Assembly (NCBI GenBank): GCA_030141605.1 | Contig: JAQGDQ010000276.1 | Span: 124,001 to 188,000 of the forward strand | Length of the DNA stretch: 64,000 nucleotides | Reading direction: 5' to 3' | Source of the DNA: Tubiluchus corallicola | Taxonomy: Eukaryota; Priapulida; Priapulimorpha; Priapulimorphida; Tubiluchidae | Part shown: piece by piece, positions 1 to 12,727 of the stretch | Layout: each line of letters opens with the position of its first letter | Numbering within the stretch: position 1 is the first letter of the stretch | Notes under the pieces: generated by a model | What the model was told of the DNA's origin: nothing | Seen by the model: the letters and a program-made list of their open reading frames with translations, nothing else | The model's database searches: none | Position numbers and translations under genes: made by a program

Positions 1-2624
1 TAAAAATTATAGTGTCATCAGCATAATAGTACTACCTATAACTAAATTTAAATAAAGAAATTAGCTCTGTAATATTTTGTAAACCCAGAAAAACATCATT
101 AAATCTAATATCATTAAAAGAAAATAAGTTAGATTTTAATTATTCATATAAAAATATTTCATTTAAAGTATTTACTTAATTCTTTGGCACTAATGACTAG
201 AAATTACTGACTTGGGATTAAATAATTATTAACATCTTGGACATTTCATTAAATAAAAAATATTAAAAACGCATTTAAGTAATTTTGAAAATCTGTGCAA
301 ACCAATGTCTAAAATAAGCAGCACATGATACATATTATGCATTCAATGTACAATCACAACTGCTATTGTTCCCATAATAATACTGTTTAGTACAATGTTT
401 ATACATAAGCAAATGGTTGCAATCAAGGCCCACTGCATATTTTTTCTGTAAAACCTTTATAAGTTCCATACATTTTGAGAAATAAGAATCATCAGAACTT
501 AATAACAAATGAGTCGTGCAGCAGTAGGAAGACTGCTCTAGTTTGAAATATAAGGTCTTTGGTATCGAGATGTGAGTACTTCAAGGTGATTAAAACTCAT
601 ATTCCACAAAAATGGTGCAAAATACATGCTAAAACTGCTTAAATGCTATAATCTACAATCATTTATAGTCATCTACTATTATGTTAAAATATACTGCATG
701 CACATATAACTTTCTGTAGCACTTTGCTTGACCATTTAATAGTATGTCCTGAATGTTGAAAGTTTGCTAAACAATATTCCTAGTTCCTACCATAATACTT
801 ATAATGTGAGATTCAATGTTAGAAAAGTAGCCAGTACAGTGCTTCTACAGTTGTGATTAGGCCCACGTCACACAGAGAAAGAAATAAGGAGCAAGCTGTA
901 ATTCATAATCCGTAAGCCACAAGTGTCTACCATCTTCCACAAGATGCATATCATAATTTGCGGATGCTCCTAGCTTTGTGCAAATAGAAAGGCGTTTCAT
1001 CATAATCCGTCTTTTGATACAGATCTGTTTTCTTACCTTGATATAGTCATTTTACCTGATTCGAGATGAGCCAAGGCACTGGATCCAGCTGATCCAGTTG
1101 TTTTAACAAGTAGGTTAGACCTATTTTCAGAACAGGCAATGTGGAGGGAAGTTTATTTCAAACAATGTTTAAGCAATTAAACAGAGATGCAAATGTGTCC
1201 AAAGAGCAAAAAAGTATAGATGAAAATAACAGATTTCTTTTCTAGTTTTTAAAAGTTTGTTTCATTTTCTACACTTGACAGGTGAATATAAATCATAATA
1301 GTCTGCACATACCCAGCTGCAATGTTAGTAATGTCATGTTTAAAAAAATTGCTTTTTAATGTTTTAATTTTTATTGATACTACCCGCATACATCCACATC
1401 CATCTGAATTTGCTAACTGTCCATATTTACCGATACTAAGCTGATACAGTAGCGCCGTGTATTAGACTCAATAATGTAGAATCAATAACCTAATTGTCTC
1501 AAAAACATCTAGTACGGGCTGCTCCTATGCAAAAATATATAAAAACTGTCGGCAACTGACTCAAATAACTCGGCATAATTGACTCTATATTTTTCTGCAC
1601 ATGCTTAAATAAGATACTTTTGTAGGACCAATGAGCTTTTACTATTTTTATGTCGTCTTGCTTCGCTTTTGTGCACTATAACATATGTAGAAATAGTCAC
1701 GTTAAAAACAGTTTGTATGAAAGCAAGGTTTATCATGTGCTAATAATTATGCTGGTCTAGCGATTTTGCCTTGAGTCTGTGTTATCTGCTCGTCCACTGC
1801 AATCAACCTCATTACCCAAGCATTTCTGAAAGCTAAACATTTACAGTGATACGAGTGCAAACTGTACTGTTTTGTCAATTAAGCTACTGTTAGAAGATTA
1901 AAGTTGTAACCACTTGTGCAACGATTTGCTTTTGAAACTCTTGCTGCTTTTCACAGAAAGCTTAATCAATTAACTGATGTAGATAATGTACAGTCATCTC
2001 ATCTGCCAGTATTCCTTGTGACTTACATGCATATAAAAATCATAGAGCAGCAGTCAGCTCACGAAACAATGGACTGTGTCCATAATATGCGAGACTTTTT
2101 AGCGGACCAGATTTTGTCCGATTCTTCGATTATCCACAAAAGTGAGACAGGGCAAAGCGGCGAGATATGAGTGTTATGAATTTGAATAAATGAAGTGTGT
2201 ACCATAAAAGCACACAGACAGACAGATAGACAGACAGCAAACAGATTATCTAAATGACAGGGACCATTCGTCAGCATGTATTAATTTTTTAAGACAGTTT
2301 TTTTCTCCTGACAACCTGTGCCTTATGGGATATGACCACATGTTGCCCAGCTATGTGACACCGGCCTTACATGTGAAAGACAAACTAGGACGCATAATTT
2401 TTGATGCATTTTATTCCTAAGATTAGGAATAACATTTAATTATTAAAAAAATTTATAATTTCGCATTACAATATAATATTTTCAATACAAGCAGATAATC
2501 AAACAATCACAATTATAACAATGACGAGAATAACAATATTTTGTTAACAAAGTTTGAAAACTGACAATACATTGTAGTGCTGCAAGGTAGCAGAAATGAA
2601 CTTATTAAGTATACTACATACAAA
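1..2624. other. Non-coding left flank, no supported gene
   Basis: No recognisable coding exon or repeat boundary was found here. A short CAGA tetranucleotide run sits near 2211-2238. A 55-codon open stretch on the minus strand (1024-857) is noted separately as a weak candidate terminal exon; it has no recognisable homology and a poor polypyrimidine tract. Confidence 0.5.
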
Positions 2625-3133
2625 TAGGGTGGCCAGACATCCTTCTTTTGGACGGACGTCCACATTTTGGGCACTCAAAAAACTATATAACACCCTTTTC
2701 AAATGGTGAGAAGTTGTGGAAACGACGGCCACAATAGCCACTGTCTAAGCTATTTTTATTATGATTTCATGCAGTTGCCATTGGCAACACTAGTGCTGTG
2801 TGATCTGTGTCACATGACTAACAATAAGTAAAACAAACGTACATCAAAAATACAATAATGTAAAATAAGGCATTACTCTTTGGAGATTTGCCATGATCAT
2901 AACACTTTATTAACAGCGAGTAAAAGTCAGTGACCCTCAAGACTCAAAAAATCTCAGCTTCTGAAAAAAACAATTTGTTAAGACTTAAACTTTAGTTGAG
3001 TCTTGACTTCTGTCTTGTTAAATACAATTATTATTTAAATACAATAATTTGTGTGATATATGTATTTTGAATAGTTACCAGGAGAACATTATATACATAT
3101 AACGGCTGTCGCTTTAGGAAATGACCACCCTTA
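2625..3133. mobile_element. hAT-type MITE (509 bp)
   Basis: The ends are short imperfect inverted repeats: TAGGGTGGCCA at the left and, read on the other strand, TAAGGGTGGTCA at the right. The element is flanked by the same 8 bases, catacaaa, at 2617-2624 and 3134-3141. An 8-bp target duplication with TAGGG-type ends is typical of hAT elements. There is no transposase ORF inside, so this is a non-autonomous copy. The boundary is well supported; the superfamily is inferred from duplication length and end sequence. Confidence 0.65.
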
Positions 3134-4799
3134 CATACAAACACAATAGTAAACATGTATTATAAACATTGAGCGAAGAGAATTAAGAACCAGAAACTGA
3201 AAACATACTAAGTCAAAACGACAAATAAATAAATAAGAGCAGAATCGTACGAAAAACCAATTTTAACACTCTTCTGCTATAAGGGCTGCATACACCCGAT
3301 TTGCGCAGTGAGAAAGGCGCGCAATCCACTAATTTGCCACTCGTGTATGTACAGCGCTTTTTTTCTTTCGTTTTTTGACGCTTTTCTCCACGGCCATTTA
3401 GGAAACTAATTTAGAATTGTGTATATTATACTATCCTTATAGTATATTATATAAGGTCCTTATATTATACGATGTGCAGGTACTGCTACTTTTACTTGAA
3501 ACGTATATATGTGACATAATTACCATGTGTGGTAGGGGTGAGCATATCGAGCTTCGAAAGCACGATTCGATTAGAACCTAAAATTATAGAATCGAATAAC
3601 TCGGCATTTCGCCCACATACATTCTTTAACATTATGACATTTGAAACAGCATGCAATCGGCACAATTAAATTTTGTTTGACTTTTGTGCATAATTTTTTA
3701 CTGCAGAATAAAATCAGGTAATATGCATGACCTTTATATCGAGACAGCTATTTATCTATAATTTGAATTTTTTGGAAATCGTGACACCTGCATTGAAAAG
3801 TGATTCGTGTTCGATCACAAAAACTTGGTTTGAGCCGAGTTGGAAGTCACATATTCCATTTGATTTGAATTTGCTTCCTTTGAGAGAATGCTCGTGCGCA
3901 ATGTTTGGCGTTTGTGCTCATCATAGGTACTGTCCAGTCCATCTAATGTGCACCTATATGTTATCATAATATAACGACAAGTAAGCACACTGACGAGCAG
4001 TCAAAGGTTGCAGGACATATGAGACGGAAGAGGATTCAGCCACATTTAGATACTTCCAAAAAACAGAAAGAATTCTTGTGATGAAAATAAGAACAAATCT
4101 TTCGCATTTTTGTCAGAGCAAGTAGTGACATTTGCATACTTGCAACAGTAGAATCAAAAGAACTGTAGGCTATATGCAAGTGAAATCCGTTTTATGTTCA
4201 GGAGCAATGTGCACCATGGATATATGCTTCCATGACAAAATAGACATTCAAGACATTCACATTTTTACACATGGGGTCTGTAATGTATATATACCAATTA
4301 CAAGTAAAAACTGTGTTTATACAAGTGCATCATTATGTTTCATTATGGCAAATCGGTTGGTTTTTCCTGAAATAGCAGCAGAATACTGCACAACTTGAGC
4401 CGGCAGGCAATCAATCGATAAAATAGTGCGTACGATCAATCAAGTGTACACCAGACTAAGCTGCTCAATAGGCTAAGTTGGAGTGCCTGAGGCAGCATTT
4501 CGTAATTTTATCAAATTAAATTACTTTCTTCTTCTTCTTCAAAATCTCATTCCACATATTGTAGGCATTGAGGTATCAACATGTATCAGAATATTCTACC
4601 CGCCTCTATCTGCAGCTTACAGCGTAAGTTCTTCTACCCCTAAAGACAGATTTGGTTGAAGTTGTTGTACATCTTTATTTATCTTAGCTACCCAAGTTGT
4701 TTTAGATTCGCCATGTGGTTCTTTTTGCATGGTTTTAAGGCTTTATGTGGATCATGATTACGGTACGACTGTCTGTGATAATCTTCCTCAACATAGTCT
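3134..4799. other. Intergenic DNA, nothing assigned
   Basis: AT-rich non-coding sequence. A short inverted repeat of about 20-bp arms lies at 3296-3355. A stretch beginning near 3534 (GGGGTGAGCATATCGA) resembles a transposon terminal sequence, but no matching second end was found. No coding exon is supported. Confidence 0.4.
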
Positions 4800-5230
4800 G
4801 GATCACTTCTATCCTGCTTTGGAATCCCCTATGAAGCAGACGATATTGGATGGACTAGTGTATCAAATTTTCAAATTAACACAATAAAAAGGGATTTTCC
4901 AAAAAACTACAAAAAAATGCAAGTAAACCAGTCAAAAACAGAAGAATATATTATTGCGAGAGATGGTAATCAGTCTTGGGAAAAGTGCAAGTACATGGGC
5001 ACTTTTCTAATCACCAAAGATAATATTAAAAGCATAAAACAACAAGCAATGCATGCTTTTCTTCGCGCAAGAATGTATTAACTAGCAAGAAATTAAGTCT
5101 TAACATAAGATTTCGATTATTTAATGCTTACGTTACCAGCATATTTATGTACAACAGCGAAACTTGGGGTTTAACGATTACTCAAGAAAAGCAGATTGAC
5201 ACATTTCATAGAAGTCTTCTTAGTAAATAA
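4800..5230 (+). mobile_element. Decayed non-LTR retrotransposon reverse transcriptase fragment
   Basis: Two successive reading frames give reverse-transcriptase-like peptide. The first, about 4818-5080, contains a degenerate YADD-type active site (PYEADDIGW), then VNQSKTEEYII and CKYMGTFL. The second, about 5081-5228, contains LFNAYVTSIFMYNSETWGLT and IDTFHRSLLSK. This order (ADD, KTEEY, YLG-like, YNSETW, FHRRLL) is the usual downstream half of LINE reverse transcriptases. A stop and frame change near 5080 show it is dead. It ends about 370 bp before the GIPC start codon. The clade is not resolved. Confidence 0.75.
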
Positions 5231-5600
5231 ATAGCACAATTACATGGATAGCAGATATTCTTCTGAATAAAATAGTACTTAATTTGTAATCATTTAGTTA
5301 TGTCTGTGCTCATACAGGTATAGAAAAGACGTAGTTTGTAAGACCTATTTTGAATGGCTCGGTCCTGAAGGAGTTCATTTAACCGCTGTGCTGCTGAGTC
5401 CCTGTACTACGCAAATATTCGCGGTATCTTGAGACCGTGACGTGTACCCGGAAATTTATCATGGCGATTTATGACTGAAAATAGTTTCATGTGTCTTTGT
5501 TGGTTTATTTACTTTTATCTTGCCGTTTGTCCTTCAGAATAATTACTGTACGCGCTTTAAACACTACATATATCAAAACAGTGTATGTTTAACTTTAAAG

Positions 5601-8600
5601 ATGCCATTGTGGAAAAAGAGAAAAGATAACCAAGAAGAACGAACTGTGGGAGATAAGCCAGTTAATGACGTCGGTCCGCACGATGATAACCCCACCAATC
5701 AACCTGCTGTTGGAAATACTGGCCCAACATCGCCATCGCAGGGAACTAAACCACAAGTTAATGGACGGCCAAACAGGCCTGATTATGGTCGTCCACGTTT
5801 GGTGTTCCATGTACAGCAAGCACAGGGCAGCCCAACTGGAATAATATCAGGGTTTACCAATGTGAAAGAATTGTATCAAAAGATTGCTGATTGCTACGAC
5901 TTTCCTGTGACTGAGGTATCTGTGTCACACCGCATTTTATGTTTACTCTTTATTTTTCATTCATTTAGTTTTTTTTTGAATAACTCTCACTCATATTAGT
6001 TGCAGTAAAACTGAGGTTATAATTTGTCGTTAGGCAAAGCTTTACTTTAAATGCAGTAATGAATGTCGTAAGTGAATGGAATAAAAATCCTTAAAGGAAA
6101 GCAGTGCCTAAGTTTTTTTCTTGTTAACACTAGCTACTAAATCTTTGTTAGAGAGAACATGTTATTTTAAAAAGTTCAAGCATCCCTTCGATTTGCAAGA
6201 GTTCTAAGTACAAAAACTTTGCAACATGTGAATCTTACTATACCTATGACCAAGATTTCCCTTTACAATACAATGTTCTGTTTGACGTAACTGCAAAGGA
6301 GCTTTTGGTGCTTACTAGGGATGGAAACAGATCGCATCCACATGATTAAGTAGATCCAGATCCGATCAAGTAAGTCTGAATCCACTTCACTGTACACCAA
6401 CTGTATATTATTCAAGACATTTGAAGTCAAAATTTACATACTCATATCTATCTACAAACGAAATTTGGACAGCAAACATCACGTACATGCCTAGTTTTCC
6501 AAATTCTCTTACAACAAAATTAAATTGCAAAAAACTGTAGTTGCCGTTTATGCGAGTATCCTAATTTTTGCCAGTTATGCAAATCTTTGAAAATATGAAG
6601 ACTTGTTATGAAAACAAATGTACGACGACAATAATGACCGAAGTCATGAATGCTAGTCTATGCTATCCATTGCTGTTTTACATGCTGATTGACAAGTTCG
6701 GGCATGTGCTTTGCGATTTTTATGAATGAATATTTTGGATCACTGTACTGAGTTATAGAATTGTTTGGCGTGAGAATTTCTAAGCACTAGTAAACTGTTG
6801 TAATGTATTTTTCTACCATTTTACAGTTTTAATTTCACAAAACTCCCCAAAATGGGTATTGCTTTACCAACATTACTTACTTAGACAATATAAACATATT
6901 TATATTAAATGCCAATTTGGATCCAGAGCCGTAAATGTGGATTCGTCCTATTCCTAGTGCTTATGTGTGCAGAGGCTTGAAAGCACATACCGATGCATTA
7001 CATCCTGTTACAACAACACATCTGTGTCTTAGTTCAAAGTGAAATTTGCACTTGTTTATAAATGTTTTTATTATTCATCACATTTTATATCTGTGCATTT
7101 TTTGCATACCACCGTTTAACATCCTTTAACATTTATATGTTATGTGAAAATTATATAGAAATTACGCCATGTACTCAGAATCTGCCATTACTTCAGGTTC
7201 TTTTTGTGCATGATTGCGTTGACTATTCATGTGCAATTTACAAAGGTGCATTGCTCAAGCCATTACATTTAACTATTGCCCATTTTTTATATAATAATGC
7301 ATGTGAAAAAACTATATATATAATAGAACTTTTAATTTCAGATCTTGTTCTGTACCTTAAATACACATAAAGTGGACATGTCTCGGTTGTTAGGTGGTCA
7401 AATTGGACTAGACGATTTCATATTTGTTCATCGAAAAGGACAACCCAAAGAAATAGAAATTACGAAATCGGAGGAGGCACTTGGTCTTACAATAACAGAC
7501 AATGGTGCTGGTTATGCCTTCATTAAACGTATCAAGACGGGAAGCACAATGGATAAAATTACCCATGTTTGTGTTGGCGATCACATCGAAAAGATTAACG
7601 ATAAATCTCTAGTCGGGGCCCGTCATTTCGAGGTAGCCAGAATGCTGAAGGAGATACCCCGTGGAACAGTTTTTACTCTGCGGCTGATTGAACCATTAAA
7701 AGCTGGTTTTAGTAAGTACATTTTGGTTTAAAGTAGGGTGTCATGTATAATTGTTTGTATTACTAATACTGCTTAAATTTAATTACGTGTGTCACTTTTT
7801 GCTCTCTGCCAACCTTTCTAATAGTTGGTATATTTGAGAAAATTTCAAAAGTCTGCATTTCTCACCTGTAAATTTTAAAATTTCTCTTTTGTCTTTCCTA
7901 CAACAAAGTTTACAGTTCATACCATTTCGGGACAGTTTTAAAACTTCAGATAAATGATTACGTATCACTTATTACACATTTCAAAAGCACCAAGTACCAA
8001 AGACTCCCACCTCGAAACATTTTTTATTGAGATGATAAAAAATAAAATTTTGAGGCCTAACTTGCTAAGTAATTCTTAATGGCAATAGGAATTGGAGCAA
8101 TTAGAGGTACTATAGAGACACAGTATTCTATGAACTACTACATTCTATCTTCAGGTTTACATAAGAAAAAAGAAAAGTCACAAAAATAAAAAATGTTATA
8201 ATTTTTACACTTTTTTATAATTTATAAGACAATCACTTATTAGGCAAACAATGCACAGCACTGATAATACCAGTCACCAGTATGGGTGTTCGAGGTTAAG
8301 GTCGGGCTCACCAGTTCTGCAAATTAATTGAATTCAAGGTGGGGATTTTTCAGTGTTTGGGATCGAGTTTCGTGTCAGGATGAAATGTTAGGGATCGGGG
8401 TTTCCAATCCCAAACCATGAATATCATTATCAGTAATTGGAGATAAGAAAATGACAGGGAAATTTTAGCTTCACTCGGTTAATATTGACAATTTGTGTGA
8501 CATGATTCACCCACCCATATGTTCAGAGCATGCTCAGTTCTGACCTTTTGATTTTCCTTTCAAACAGTATGGCTCCATTAATTCAGTAATTGCGGTTTTA

Positions 8601-11600
8601 TTTCACTAATTAGTAGTTTCGACAAGTAATCTTGAAATTAAGCTTATATAAATTATTTATACCTGTTTGTTTAATGCAGTATTTGGTTCAACAGCTTTAA
8701 CAATTATGAGTGTGTTAAGATATTGGACGAAAAAAGTGTCTAGGCTAATATGTCGCTCCCCCTCCACGTGCGCACAGACACACACACACACATATACACA
8801 CACACACTGCCAAGCCACAAATTCAGTATTTTTTGTAAATTGTTTCAACATTATTGCAATTGCAAGTATCACATTCACAGAGGACCGAATGTGTTCTGTG
8901 TACTAATCATGCATTTACTTTAAATTACGTGTTAGACACTATGGTTAACAAAATCTCAATAAACAATACGTTATCACGAAATTTAAGCGATGAATAAATG
9001 GTTCATTTTTCCTTGTATGCCTCAAAAACCTCAAGTAAACGTTGTTTTTCAAATATTGTAACCTTGCAAATTTTGCGGTTGAGATTGGTGTTGGGACGGG
9101 ACTGAATGTTCAGGAAAGGCGTTTAGGGTTTGACGAAAGTTCGGGATTGAAATTCGGGGGTCAGGCGATATTGAGGTTGGGACAGGACTGAATGTTCGGG
9201 AAAGGCATTCGAGGTTTGACGAAAGTTCGGGATTGAAATTCGGGGGTCGGAATCATAGTGATTCACCAGGTGTTATAATGGTATGTCTTCTGAACGTGAA
9301 TTATATAATCTCAAAAGATTTCTAGATAGAGAGTTTTTGGCTTTTCTTCATAACTAAAATGTAATGTAGCACCAATCGAAGGCATAAGGTTGTGTTTCTA
9401 CTTTTAGTATTTTAGTATTTTTTGCACTTCAGTGTTGACTCTTGTAAAAATACTATTTATTTTAGCAGCAAAAAATCTTCAGACAATGTTACTGCATTAT
9501 GTGTATATATTTTGCCAAATGCATCACATGATGAAGATTAAACATCCACGTAAGAGGAACTAGATGATATAAAATAAATGAGGACAAATTGGCTCATTGT
9601 GAAGTTAATCCAGTTGATTACTAGGCAGATAATGGTTTTTGCACTGATAGGCTAGCAAACTGAGTTAACTAGCTCTGCTTGTGTAAAGTTCACTGAAAAC
9701 TTTAGTAAAAAGGTTATCATGGTACGCACACACAAACGTTGAATTTCAACCGCACCGCCATACATGTCTCAATTTTTATAGTTATGCTGGGCTTCCCTTA
9801 GTTACATTTTAATTACATTGTAAACGTTTTCTTACATTTTAATACATGAATTAGTTTAGAAATTTAATTATCGTTTAGCCATATCGATACCAATTTTCAA
9901 GTGTCAGAAATCTTTCGCACATGTTTGCTAAAGGGAAAATCTCAGTAGAGTGCTGTCTGAAACTGGTTAAGTCTTCGGTAATAAAGTGAAAAGCTGATGT
10001 TTGAAAAAAATTATTAAGTGCACAAAATGAGAATTTTTGTAATTAATGTTTTTTAAAAAAACTGTGATTTTACCTTCAAATAATATTGGATTATTAAATG
10101 AACAACAGTTTATAAACAAATGTGTATAGGGAACTTTTCTGTGGGGAATTTTAGTGTTCGATTTGATATCATTCTAACTGTAAGCAAATAATCATAAAAG
10201 AAGTTAAACGTACTTGGCAAATCTCAGAAGAGCACTATCTTGTTTGTAAGCAAATAACTGTAGCTACTTTGTGTTTCCTGATTTTCATGAAAGAATTGCA
10301 ACACTTTTAAACCATAAATTTGCATTTTCAAAATAACTTGTGTGGAGTATACAAATTTCCTTGAATTACTCTAGCTACTCTAATTAAATTCTACCAGATG
10401 CACTTTTATTAAACCTGCTTTTATTGGTTGCAGTTTTTGTTGTACTACGTCCTACTCAATTATTCCATTGTGTATGTGTAACGTTCAAAAAAGATTTGTC
10501 TTCAAAACTTGCTATTATTTTTCCTGTTTTTATTCACCCATTTATAGCTGCTGTGCCATTTTCTACCATGTTGAGCACTGAAATAAGTTTGATCGTTGAA
10601 CCCTGTCATTTAAGTATTTATATTGGCTTTACAAAACAGTTTATTCTACTGTAGCTCATATGCTCTTTTCATTGTGCAAACATTGGTAGTATAAAGTTAA
10701 TACCGGGCTGTCTTTTTAAGTAGATAAAACTTTATCAATAGCCATCTATAGATAAGGAAATTATGTAAAAAGTCGTCAGAATTAATATGATATTGTTTTC
10801 AAAAATGGCTTTTGCTCAAAACAAAAGTAAAGAAATTAAGCATTTCCCACAAGAAAAGTTTACTCCATTGTTACCTTGAAAACTCCATCATTATTTTTTG
10901 TTTGCAACAATCATTTTCATTTAAGCTAAACATAAGTTCTCGAAATGTTGCCATTTTAATAACATAAAAATTTTGTATGAGCAGTTGTGGGATTTTGTGT
11001 AAGAACATGTAACAAGAGAACTGTTTTATGAATGGCTTGCTGCCTGTCCGTTTTTTAACTGCCTTGGCTGACTCTGCTCTTTTGGCCAGCTCTCGCTATT
11101 AGTTCCCCAGCAATCTTCATCTTTTTTGCATTGTTTGGCATTACATGAGGCCAAAATGCTCATTAGCATGTACCAATTTCTTGGTAACTTCCCTGATAAG
11201 GGCAGTATGACTCTAATTGATTATAGTCAAATAGTTATTTATTAACACTGTTACTGGCCTCTCACTTGTGAATCTTTTTTTTTTTTTTTGGTTTTTCTTT
11301 GAGAGAGTCTTAGTCATGGACAACATCACATGAATGAGTAAAAAGATTTGTAATTGATTGTATTGTTAAAGTGGTGCATTAAATTTTGTGCCATGTTCTA
11401 CTGCATTAAATGCAAAGTAAATATATGGTACAGTGCTTACTTGCAAACTTGTTTATAAGTTACAGCTATCATGTTAATTCTAAGTCTGCTTAAAGCAATT
11501 GCTCCGTGCTAAACAAACTTCAATTTACTTATTCGTCCCCAATGTACAAAACTATATTGTATGATATTGTGTGGTACAGGTGAAATTGGACCCAGGTCTG

Positions 11601-12727
11601 TGAAACCAGGCAAATCAGGGAAGGTAGGCACTGGGAAAGAAACACTACGCTTGCGCAGCAATGGTCCGGCAAAAGTAGAACAAGCTGTGAGTGTTAGGCT
11701 TACCTTTTACCTTATTTGTTAAACTCAGGTCTCAGCAAAATATTTATTTTGGTTTTCTTAATTGATTTTTTTATATATATAATTTTAGCTTCTTGTGTTT
11801 ACTTAGTCACAAAACTTTTCAAGTAGTATTTGGATATTTGAAGAAATAGTAGCTATTAGAAATAAATCTTCTCATTTTCTAATTATATATAAATCTTGTT
11901 TATATGAAACAAATCATTAACTATTGATTTCAAAAATCAGGGAAGAAATTATTCTGATAAATTTACTTTTTGTGTTTATTGTGTAATTTTGTATTAAATA
12001 AATATAAATAAAGCACGTAGGCTATGAAATGAAAATTATAGTCTTAAAATCACACGTGACATTGTTATTATAGCCTGATGATTTGGTTGTTATGGCAACG
12101 GAAAAGATTAATGGCCTGTTGGAATCATTTATGGGTATCAACGACATAGAACTAGGTATGAATTTCATATAAAACCATCCAATTACTTATTACGTTAAAC
12201 TTCAATATTGATAAATTTAAGCCCTCTTTGTTTTCTTAACTGAAGTCCTTTATGTATGTTATAACGTTACCATAAGCCTTTTTTGTTTACTTGCAATTTT
12301 TATTACGATTATTGATCAACATTCGCCTGATTTTCTTGAATTTATTTGAAGTTAAGTATAACATTTACAGTCATCAATAAATATTTAGTTGCTGTTGATA
12401 CATACAGTCTTGCAAAAAACAGGAAAGTAATATGTGGGTCATCTTTACATTTAATTCAGTTTATTCTTTCTTTTACGTGTATTTTATTTTACTTTTTGTT
12501 ACATAAAATTTAAATGCAATGTTTGCAATAATTACTTTACAGCACAAACAATCTGGGAGTTGGGCATAAGCAAGGACAACACACACGGTTTTGCTTTAGC
12601 CATAGACGAAAGCGACATGGCTGCATTTGGATTTACAGATGATTTCATCTTTGACTTATGGGGCGTAATCAGCGATGCAAAATCTGGTCGCTTACAGCCT
12701 TCCGAGGGTGGTGCGGCTAATTTTTAA
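5601..12727 (+). CDS. GIPC: GIPC PDZ-domain adaptor protein (5 exons, 352 aa)
   Basis: Exons 5601-5915, 7342-7711, 11580-11686, 12074-12155 and 12543-12727 join in phase to 352 residues (human GIPC1 is 333). The order matches the family: variable basic N-terminus (MPLWKKRK), GH1 region from about residue 70 ([20 protein letters not shown]), a PDZ domain at about 141-222 with carboxylate loop ALGLTI at 151-156 and the [12 protein letters not shown] block, then a C-terminal GH2 region ([24 protein letters not shown]). In known GIPCs the PDZ domain binds C-termini of membrane receptors and GH2 binds myosin VI on endocytic vesicles; this is family knowledge. The ATG at 5601 has A at -3, and upstream in-frame sequence holds no ATG. 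The protein runs about ten residues past the usual GRY end. A candidate acceptor (AG 5536-5537) lies 63 bp upstream. Confidence 0.96.
6316..6956. mobile_element. hAT-type MITE in GIPC intron 1 (641 bp)
   Basis: The left end begins TAGGGATGGAAACAGAT and the right end, read on the other strand, begins TAGGAATAGGACGAAT; similarity continues through AATCCACAT and GGATCC blocks. The flanks are gtgcttac (6308-6315) and gtgcttat (6957-6964), an 8-bp target duplication with one change. No ORF of note lies inside. The features fit a non-autonomous hAT element. Confidence 0.7.
8773..8808. repeat. (CA)n microsatellite
   Basis: Interrupted CA dinucleotide run in GIPC intron 2. The open frames on both strands across it are produced by the repeat and are not genes. 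Confidence 0.9.
9090..9250. repeat. 86-bp tandem repeat, about 1.9 copies
   Basis: The unit beginning GTTGGGACGGGACTGAATGT at 9090 restarts at 9176 and runs to about 9250 with a few substitutions. It is G-rich on the + strand, unlike its AT-rich surroundings. A related G-rich stretch lies at 8281-8410. It sits in GIPC intron 2 and has no coding character. Confidence 0.8.
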
